Positions 6,174 through 9,954 of a stretch of DNA of 9,954 nucleotides are shown here, one piece after another (position 1 is the stretch's first letter; each line of letters opens with the position of its first letter). The stretch is taken from contig DCPV01000203.1 of NCBI GenBank assembly GCA_002323775.1, positions 1,566-11,519 on the forward strand, in the 5' to 3' direction. Made by a program: the position numbers and the translations under genes. The notes beneath the pieces were generated by a model. It did not search any database. It was not told the origin of the DNA and saw nothing but the letters and a program-made list of their open reading frames with translations. This DNA is from Firmicutes bacterium UBA1535 (lineage in GTDB: Bacteria > Bacillota > Clostridia > Tissierellales > Sedimentibacteraceae).

Positions 6174-6998
6174 TTATAATATAGAAATTTCTTTTTTACC
6201 CTTTGTTTTATCTATGGTATTAGAAAGCATTGGAAATAGCTCACTGTAATTCAAATTTTTGTAATCTAAATTCACTCCACCACAATACATTGACAAAGGA
6301 ATCTTTATACTGTTGTGTATTATTGGATTTCCATTTAAGTCAGTGATTTTTTTAGCTACTTTCTTTACTTCTTCAATGTCATTAAGACCTGTAACTAAAG
6401 CAAATTCATCTCCGCCTATTCTAAACAAAAGCATTTCTTCAGAAGAATTTTCGTCTATTCTTCTAAGACATTCCAATATAGCTTTATCTCCTGCTTCGTG
6501 GCTAATTTCATTTATTGGGTATAAATTAGCTATATCGAAGCATAAAACGTATGTATCCTTTCTTCTTTTAAGCTCGTCATATAATTCTGAAATATCAAAT
6601 TTTCTTCTTGCCATAATAATTTTTCCTCCATTATACTCAAATTCAACTTCAATTTTGGGAAATAACCCGGTAAACCTATCTTTATTTCTAAATGCTTGCG
6701 GAGGCTTGCCCCATACCTTTGTAAAAGCTCTTGTGAATACTTCATGAGAATTATATTGATATTTCAATGCGATATCAATAATAGAATTGTCGGTATTTAT
6801 AAGTTCTTCGGCAGCATGTGTAAGTCGTCTCTTTGAAATATATTCCTTTATACTAAAACGAAATACGTATCTAAAAAGCTTTTGAAGACTAGAGAGTGAA
6901 CAATAGCATGCGCTTGCTATGTCCTCCTGTGATATTTCGTCACATATATTATTTTCGATATATTCCAATGCTTCGGTTAATATATAAAAATTTTTCAA
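6174..6998 (-). CDS. AraC-type HTH protein fused to a GGDEF domain
   Basis: Numbering from the TTG at 6998 gives 274 residues. Residues 8-104 form an AraC double HTH: YISKRRLTHAAEELINTDNSIIDIALKYQYNSHEVFTRAFTKVWGKPPQAFR is its second half. After a linker (105-145) the C-terminal half follows the diguanylate-cyclase fold: LCFDIANLYPINEISHEAGDKAIL aligns with the usual D-x-D-x-F-K-x-x-N...GH..GD region, keeping D155, N163 and D171 but changing the second Asp of DxD to Ala and the Lys to Pro, and RIGGDEFAL carries an intact GGDEF (195-199). SMYCGGVNL takes the place of TVSIGVA, and SNTIDKTKGKKEI the final ADKALYxAKxxGRN helix. So the domain is nearly full length; it may bind GTP or a related nucleotide as a sensor, and synthesis of c-di-GMP is possible but unproven. 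It has no signal peptide or membrane segment. Transcription converges with the other AraC gene. Confidence 0.8.
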   Translation of the reverse strand: MKNFYILTEALEYIENNICDEISQEDIASACYCSLSSLQKLFRYVFRFSIKEYISKRRLTHAAEELINTDNSIIDIALKYQYNSHEVFTRAFTKVWGKPPQAFRNKDRFTGLFPKIEVEFEYNGGKIIMARRKFDISELYDELKRRKDTYVLCFDIANLYPINEISHEAGDKAILECLRRIDENSSEEMLLFRIGGDEFALVTGLNDIEEVKKVAKKITDLNGNPIIHNSIKIPLSMYCGGVNLDYKNLNYSELFPMLSNTIDKTKGKKEISIL

Positions 6999-7007
6999 AG
7001 AAACTAC

Positions 7008-7012
7008 CTCCA
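7008..7012 (-). promoter_or_regulatory. Ribosome binding site favouring a TTG start for the AraC-GGDEF gene
   Basis: On the minus strand GGAGG overlaps the ATG at 7011-7013, which has no other Shine-Dalgarno sequence upstream, and lies eight bases before an in-frame TTG at 6998-6996. TTG is therefore the likelier start; the ATG would add five residues (MEVVS). Confidence 0.65.
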
Positions 7013-7041
7013 TTTAATAAGGGTTAAAGCATTTTTTTTAA

Positions 7042-7055
7042 ATATTGATCAATAT
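7042..7055. promoter_or_regulatory. Perfect 14-bp palindrome in the leader of the AraC-GGDEF gene
   Basis: atattgatcaatat is a perfect dyad lying 11 bases downstream (in the minus direction) of the TATAAT element at 7066-7071, at about the expected transcription start. Such a position suits a repressor operator. Which protein binds it is unknown; AraC proteins usually use direct repeats, so another regulator is as likely. Confidence 0.4.
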
Positions 7056-7065
7056 CATTATGGCA

Positions 7066-7074
7066 ATTATAGCA
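7066..7074 (-). promoter_or_regulatory. Extended -10 promoter for the AraC-GGDEF gene
   Basis: The minus strand reads TGCTATAAT, a perfect extended -10 element, about 55 bases upstream of the start codon. No good -35 is seen at 17 bp (AAGAAA), as is allowed for extended -10 promoters. The same nine bases occur again on the minus strand at 7224-7232, a possible second, more distal promoter. Confidence 0.45.
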
Positions 7075-7223
7075 AATGTAAAACTGTATTTCTTGATTTT
7101 TTGAGCATGAATTATTAAAGTCTTAATTCTGTTAGATAAAAGTTTTTCTTAACACATACAAGTTATTTCATTAAAATTAATAATTTTAATAATAATCTTC
7201 ATAACAAAATTACTACCTGCTTC

Positions 7224-7232
7224 ATTATAGCA
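7224..7232 (-). promoter_or_regulatory. Second copy of the TGCTATAAT extended -10 element
   Basis: Identical to the element at 7066-7074 and in the same orientation, about 215 bases upstream of the AraC-GGDEF start. The -35 position is poor (AACTTC at 17 bp). If used it would give a long leader containing the 7170-7190 hairpin. Confidence 0.25.
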
Positions 7233-7356
7233 TAAAACGATAGAGAGAAGTTATGATTTTAGCTCAAGACAAATATTTTTATTCAACTTCTTGTCTTATA
7301 ATTATCTCACATAATTACATACTGCTGACAGTGCTTCATATTCTTGTTTTAGCAAA

Positions 7357-7389
7357 ATGCAATATATATATATTTATATGCAATATATA
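7357..7389 (+). repeat. Two 12-bp direct repeats upstream of the XRE promoter
   Basis: atgcaatatata occurs at 7357-7368 and again at 7378-7389, a period of 21 bp or two turns of the helix. The second copy ends one base before the -35 hexamer. Position and phasing suit binding of a regulator to one face of the DNA, possibly the XRE protein encoded just downstream. Confidence 0.5.
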
Positions 7390-7390
7390 G

Positions 7391-7419
7391 TTGACATTAA
7401 GAAATATATAATATATAAT
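7391..7419 (+). promoter_or_regulatory. Consensus sigma-A promoter of the XRE/DUF6773 operon
   Basis: TTGACA (7391-7396), a 17-bp spacer and TATAAT (7414-7419) match the consensus in every position. The start of transcription would be near 7426, giving a leader of about 22 bases. A promoter this strong is usually held down by a repressor, and the next gene encodes one. Confidence 0.85.
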
Positions 7420-7447
7420 ACAATTATAAAAAGAAAGGAGGACTTCC

Positions 7448-7648
7448 GTGAAAAATAAAAAAATCAAAATTGCCAGAATTGAATGTGATATGAGTCAGGA
7501 GGATTTGGCTAATATTGTTGGAGTAACACGACAAACCATTGGTTTGATAGAGTCCGGAAATTATAATCCAACATTAAAGCTTTGCATTGCAATATGTAAA
7601 GCTCTTAATAAAAATTTAAACGACTTATTTTGGGAGGAAATACAATGA
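7448..7648 (+). CDS. Small XRE-family HTH transcriptional regulator
   Basis: The 66-residue protein is little more than a Cro/C1-type helix-turn-helix. Residues 15-37 (MSQEDLANIVGVTRQTIGLIESG) are the HTH with the recognition helix TRQTIGLIE; NYNPTLKLCIAICKALNKNLNDLF (38-61) completes the five-helix bundle. It starts with GTG, supported by AAAGGAGG (7434-7441) six bases upstream. Minimal XRE proteins of this kind typically bind an operator at their own promoter as dimers and control an adjacent membrane-protein gene. Here the stop overlaps the start of such a gene by ATGA, so the two are translationally coupled. The direct repeats at 7357-7389 are the obvious candidate target; this is inference. 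Confidence 0.88.
   Translation: MKNKKIKIARIECDMSQEDLANIVGVTRQTIGLIESGNYNPTLKLCIAICKALNKNLNDLFWEEIQ
7632..7637 (+). promoter_or_regulatory. Ribosome binding site setting the start of the DUF6773-like gene
   Basis: GGGAGG inside the end of the XRE gene is seven bases before the ATG at 7645. An in-frame TTG at 7630 overlaps the site and is not a plausible start. Confidence 0.75.
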
Positions 7649-8136
7649 AAATCAAGAAAATCAAAGATGAACGCATCTTACAATTAAACAACAAAATTCA
7701 AAGTGAAGCCTATTTTGTAGTACTACTTCTTTTGTTTATATCTATTTTTGTAAAATTCTACGTAATGGATATGTCATTATCGCATTATGCAGTTGAACTT
7801 GGCATTATTATTTTATCAACAGTATATATCACTGTAAGGAGTATGATAATTGGATACAATTTCATTAATACTTCTAAAGGTGCAAATATATTGACAGTAT
7901 CGGCTATATTAACTTTAAGCCTCGTTATAAGCATTATAAATGGAATAAGAAACTATTCTCTATATAATGATAAGTACACTGGGATATTTGACGGACATTT
8001 TATTGCAGTATTAGTGGTTACATTTGTTTCTGCACTTATTTTTATCTCTGCTTTATTTGCTATATTATATTTTCTCAATAAAAAAGGGCAACAAAGAATT
8101 GAAAAAAAGCTGAATGAAGAAGATGAGCGTAATTGA
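7645..8136 (+). CDS. Four-helix membrane protein, DUF6773-like
   Basis: The 163-residue protein begins with a charged cytosolic stretch (KIKKIKDERILQLNNKIQSEA) that I recognise from the DUF6773 family found beside XRE regulators in Firmicutes; that family assignment is from memory. Four hydrophobic segments lie at about 22-40, 50-71, 80-100 and 119-144, followed by a charged tail (NKKGQQRIEKKLNEEDERN), so both ends are probably cytoplasmic. No enzymatic motif is seen and the function is unknown. Its ATG overlaps the TGA of the XRE gene (ATGA), which indicates one transcript and coupled translation. The pair looks like a repressor with a membrane partner, perhaps a stress or envelope response module. 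Confidence 0.75.
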   Translation: MKIKKIKDERILQLNNKIQSEAYFVVLLLLFISIFVKFYVMDMSLSHYAVELGIIILSTVYITVRSMIIGYNFINTSKGANILTVSAILTLSLVISIINGIRNYSLYNDKYTGIFDGHFIAVLVVTFVSALIFISALFAILYFLNKKGQQRIEKKLNEEDERN

Positions 8137-8154
8137 TTTTTTTAATCAATCACG
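8128..8154 (+). terminator. Hairpin overlapping the DUF6773-like stop codon
   Basis: Bases 8128-8138 (cgtaattgatt) pair with 8144-8154 (aatcaatcacg) with one A-C mismatch around a loop of five T residues. It has no T-tract after it (tttaggg), so it is a weak terminator candidate, or an mRNA 3'-end stabiliser. Confidence 0.35.
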
Positions 8155-8386
8155 TTTAGGGAGAAGATTTCATTACAAATAAATCATAAAATTATAAAAC
8201 ATTTTTTGATAAGCATTGAATATAAATTTAAACCTTGCCCTAAAATAATAAATATGATAAAATGTGTGTATCTCCAAGCTGTATTCGAGCTTGCAGATAT
8301 AAAAAACTTAGGTGTTTTGCTACGTAAAATTATACGTAACTATAACTATGATAAAATTAAAAATTTAAAGAAAGGTGTGAATTATT

Positions 8387-8434
8387 ATGTTTCATAAAAG
8401 TTCGTCATTACTCCATACAAAGTCGATGTTTTGA
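8387..8434 (+). CDS. Possible 15-residue leader peptide
   Basis: ATG at 8387 opens a 15-codon frame (MFHKSSSLLHTKSMF, stop TGA 8432-8434) preceded by aaaggtgtga (8371-8380), a moderate ribosome binding site. The frame runs through the whole left arm of the 13-bp inverted repeat at 8409-8460, so a ribosome translating it would open that hairpin. This is the layout of a translational attenuator, but such a short frame can arise by chance. Confidence 0.25.
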   Translation: MFHKSSSLLHTKSMF

Positions 8435-8460
8435 TTTTGGGCGATATTTTGTATGGAGTA
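8409..8460 (+). repeat. Perfect 13-bp inverted repeat with competing partner
   Basis: tactccatacaaa (8409-8421) pairs with tttgtatggagta (8448-8460), leaving a 26-base loop. The left arm and the next eight bases (8416-8429) can instead pair with 8484-8499 (acatatcggctttgta): seven pairs, one G-U, then further pairs around a 2-base bulge. The two folds exclude each other. No T-tract follows the first stem. Confidence 0.6.
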
Positions 8461-8525
8461 GATAATCGCTGTAAATGATAGACATATCGGCTTTGTATCC
8501 TTATTCGTAGGCAATTAACAATTGC

Positions 8526-8544
8526 AAACAATCATTGATTGTTT
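8526..8544. promoter_or_regulatory. 19-bp dyad close to the CD3324-family start
   Basis: aaacaatca and tgattgttt are perfect reverse complements around a single central T. The dyad lies 34 bases before the ATG at 8579. It could be an operator, or a hairpin in the 5' leader near the ribosome binding site. Confidence 0.4.
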
Positions 8545-8578
8545 ATAAATTAATATAAGAATTAGGAGATGGAGTCAT

Positions 8579-8845
8579 ATGAAATATCAAAAAGCAAATG
8601 CTGTTTTGCCTGAACATTTGCTGTTGCAAATTCAAGAATATGTTCAAGGTAAATATCTGTATATACCTGCACCCTGCGAGTCACGTAAGGCTTGGGGAGA
8701 AAATTCAGGTGCACGTGAGAGCTTGTATAAAAGAAATGAAGAAATTTATTGCAAATATAAGCAAGGAATAAATATTGATGAATTAGCAGAGATATATTTT
8801 CTTTCTATTCATTCAATTAAAAAAATAATATATGGGAAAAAATAA
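8579..8845 (+). CDS. CD3324-family small HTH protein
   Basis: The 88-residue protein matches the pattern of the CD3324 family, named after a Clostridioides difficile locus: MKYQKANAVLPEHLLLQIQEYVQGKYLYIP at the start, WGENSGARESLYKRNEEI in the middle and a C-terminal helix-turn-helix (66-85, NIDELAEIYFLSIHSIKKII) related to that of Mor-type phage activators. The function is not known; DNA binding is likely from the HTH. AGGAG (8564-8568) and GGAG (8571-8574) both precede the ATG. It has no partner gene; the neighbour on the right is convergent, and the two share the hairpin at 8849-8935. A structured 440-base region upstream may regulate it. Confidence 0.85.
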   Translation: MKYQKANAVLPEHLLLQIQEYVQGKYLYIPAPCESRKAWGENSGARESLYKRNEEIYCKYKQGINIDELAEIYFLSIHSIKKIIYGKK

Positions 8846-8848
8846 AAA

Positions 8849-8935
8849 AAAGCTGTTGTAAAACAAACTTATATACTTTGTGCGATTGAATATTTTAACA
8901 AATCAATCATATATAGTTTGTTTTTAAACAGCTTT
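8849..8935. terminator. Long bidirectional hairpin between convergent genes
   Basis: aaagctgtt (8849-8857) pairs with aacagcttt (8927-8935); after a 2x2 mismatch 8860-8869 pairs with 8915-8924, and after one bulged T 8871-8875 pairs with 8910-8914, giving 24 base pairs. The 34-base loop holds its own 6-bp stem gattga/tcaatc (8884-8889 and 8903-8908). On the minus strand the hairpin is followed by eight T residues and more T-rich sequence, an excellent terminator for the ABC-F gene; on the plus strand it ends the CD3324-family gene with a weaker tail. It is much longer than an ordinary terminator and has the look of a miniature inverted-repeat element. Confidence 0.65.
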
Positions 8936-8960
8936 AAAATTTTATCATCTTTGGTACAAT

Positions 8961-9954
8961 TTAAAACAAATTCTCGACATTAATTATCCTATCAACCCAA
9001 TCCTTATAAAACTTTTCCTCGTGAGAGACTAAAATAATACTGCCTTGAAACTCCCTGATTGCATTTTCTAGCACTTCTTTTGTTTCCTTATCAAAATGGT
9101 TAGTAGGCTCATCCATAATTAGAAAGTTAAATGGAGTTAGAATTAACTTGCAAAGCTTGACCTTTGACTGTTCACCACCACTTAGACTGGAGATGCTCCT
9201 GTCAATATGCTCTTGCTTAACTCCACAGATTGATAAATTCTTTATAATTTCTTTTTTAATCATGGCTGGATAAGCATCTGATATAATTTCATAAGGTGTT
9301 TTATTGTTATCAGCCCAGTTCAAGTCCTGCTCGTAGTATCCGATTTTGACATTGTCAGTAAACTTAAAACTCCCAGACATGCAAGGTATTTGGCCAACTA
9401 ATGTCTTTAATAAAGTAGATTTACCTATACCATTAAACCCGGTTATAACTAACTTTTGTCCTCCCCCAATTGAGAAATTTAATTTTGGCAGAATAGGGTA
9501 ATAATAACCAACCTCTAAGTTTTTTACACTAAGAGCTTTAAAAGAAGGCAAAGTAGTCTTTGGAAATACAAACCTCGGTTTTTCAACGTAGCTTGGAGGC
9601 TCTAGTCTTTCTAGCCTATCTAATTGCTTTTGTCTTCCTCTGGCCATCTTTGTTTTTATTCCTGCCTTATATTTGCGTATAAAATCTTCTGTTTTTTGAA
9701 TTTCTCTTTGCTGAGAGTTATATTGTCTAATATAATCTTCTCTTAAGAATGTTTTTTGCCTTAAAAATTCAGAGTATTTGCCATTATATTTTTTTATTGT
9801 GCCAAATTCTATGTCGCAAATTCCAGTAGTTATTTTTTCTAAAAAATCAAAATCATGCGATACAACAATAAAAGCACCTTTAAATGCAGACAAATAATTA
9901 GCAAGCCAATCGACATGCTCTTTATCAAGAAAATTAGTAGGCTCATCAAGAAGT
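8961..9954 (-). CDS. ABC-F family ATPase, 5' end beyond the window
   Basis: About 330 C-terminal residues are visible; the frame is open to the window edge and continues beyond it, so the TTG at 9893 is not the start. The visible part opens in the Walker B and D-loop of the first ATPase domain (LLDEPTNFLDKEHVDWL) with its VVSHDF switch, then the interdomain linker with a charged helical arm (REIQKTEDFIRKYKAGIKTKMARGRQ...LERLEPP), and a complete second domain: Walker A GFNGIGKST (about 9417-9440), Q-loop YYEQD, signature LSGGEQ (about 9168-9185), Walker B FLIMDEPTNHFD (about 9108-9125) and the LVSHE switch. Twin ATPase domains without membrane segments define ABC-F proteins, which act on the ribosome. 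The short linker and absence of a C-terminal extension suit a translation factor as well as a resistance protein, so antibiotic resistance should not be assumed. Confidence 0.9.
   Translation of the reverse strand, partial: LLDEPTNFLDKEHVDWLANYLSAFKGAFIVVSHDFDFLEKITTGICDIEFGTIKKYNGKYSEFLRQKTFLREDYIRQYNSQQREIQKTEDFIRKYKAGIKTKMARGRQKQLDRLERLEPPSYVEKPRFVFPKTTLPSFKALSVKNLEVGYYYPILPKLNFSIGGGQKLVITGFNGIGKSTLLKTLVGQIPCMSGSFKFTDNVKIGYYEQDLNWADNNKTPYEIISDAYPAMIKKEIIKNLSICGVKQEHIDRSISSLSGGEQSKVKLCKLILTPFNFLIMDEPTNHFDKETKEVLENAIREFQGSIILVSHEEKFYKDWVDRIINVENLF

Larger units (their letters stand above)
6999..7447. other. Divergent control region between the AraC-GGDEF and XRE genes
   Basis: These 449 bases hold no convincing gene. 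On the left are the promoter and palindrome of the minus-strand gene; on the right the XRE promoter with its direct repeats. Between them lie an AT-only inverted repeat attaaaatt/aattttaat (7170-7178 and 7182-7190) and a 7-bp inverted repeat aagacaa/ttgtctt (7266-7272 and 7291-7297). Confidence 0.6.
8137..8578 (+). other. Hairpin-rich non-coding leader upstream of the CD3324-family gene
   Basis: No long gene is credible in these 442 bases; an open frame of 63 codons from a TTG at 8206 has no ribosome binding site. What is seen, left to right: a hairpin caagct/agcttg (8275-8280 and 8288-8293), two tacgta copies 12 bp apart (8321 and 8333), a possible 15-codon leader peptide (8387-8434), a perfect 13-bp inverted repeat (8409-8421 with 8448-8460), a segment (8484-8499) that could compete for its left arm, a small hairpin caatt/aattg (8512-8524) and a 19-bp dyad (8526-8544). 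The density of structure suggests a regulatory RNA leader or a decayed element; no known riboswitch consensus is recognised. Confidence 0.5.

Noticed and set aside
6313..6747. 144-codon plus-strand frame opposite the AraC-GGDEF gene
   Set aside because: It is antisense to a gene with clear domain motifs and has no family features of its own.
7253..7390. 45-codon frame with a hydrophobic product ending just before the XRE promoter
   Set aside because: Only a weak GAGAGAAG precedes the ATG, and the hydrophobic composition is what random AT-rich DNA yields. Its end overlaps the direct repeats.
8206..8397. 63-codon plus-strand open frame starting with TTG
   Set aside because: It has no ribosome binding site, starts within AT-rich sequence after the DUF6773-like gene and has no recognisable domain. 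It is more likely chance.
8409..8499. Ends of an insertion sequence or CRISPR repeat
   Set aside because: There is no transposase, no regular spacing of repeats and no target duplication visible; only a single inverted repeat and one partial third copy.
8961..9954. ABC-F gene as an antibiotic resistance determinant
   Set aside because: The first third is outside the window, and the visible linker is not long in the way usual for ribosomal protection proteins. A housekeeping translation factor is equally possible.

Overview
The window is AT-rich, low-GC Gram-positive DNA. Most genes have strong AGGAGG-type ribosome binding sites, arginine is mostly coded by AGA, GTG and TTG starts occur, and the small proteins have clostridial relatives (a CD3324-family protein, a DUF6773-type membrane protein, an alkyltransferase-like protein). 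A member of the Clostridia is the best guess; genus cannot be told. No rRNA, tRNA, CRISPR array, transposase or phage gene is visible. The stretch looks like a patchwork of small accessory and stress or regulatory transcription units.

Layout. (1) 1-703: a hairpin that probably ends an upstream gene, then a single MGMT-family alkyltransferase-like gene that lacks the acceptor cysteine, then a hairpin. (2) 786-3965: an extended -10 promoter and a probable three-gene operon: a metal-dependent amidohydrolase with a complete metal-ligand set, an uncharacterised 364-residue protein with a C-terminal cysteine cluster, and a short zinc-dependent phospholipase C-like protein, closed by a strong Rho-independent terminator. 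(3) 4241-6063: two tandem, clearly paralogous GNAT acetyltransferases followed by an AraC-type regulator with a GyrI-like effector domain. (4) 6174-6998, minus strand and convergent with it: a second AraC-type protein whose C-terminal half is a GGDEF domain with an intact GGDEF motif. (5) 7357-8154: a textbook TTGACA-17-TATAAT promoter preceded by two 12-bp direct repeats 21 bp apart, driving a tiny XRE repressor and a four-helix DUF6773-like membrane protein with overlapping ATGA junction. (6) 8137-8845: a 440-bp non-coding, hairpin-rich leader with a possible 15-codon leader peptide, then a CD3324-family small HTH protein. (7) 8849-9954, minus strand: a long bidirectional hairpin and the 3' two-thirds of an ABC-F ATPase gene that runs off the window.

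How the parts relate. Units 3 and 4 put two AraC DNA-binding modules with different sensory halves end to end, one likely reading a small hydrophobic or cationic ligand and one built on a nucleotide-binding (GTP or c-di-GMP-related) fold; the first probably controls the GNAT pair. Unit 5 has the form of a self-regulated repressor and membrane protein pair. No complete new defence or biosynthetic system could be demonstrated; the strongest second-look items are the AraC-GGDEF fusion, the structured leader before the CD3324-family gene, the XRE operator-like repeats and the uncharacterised cysteine-cluster protein.
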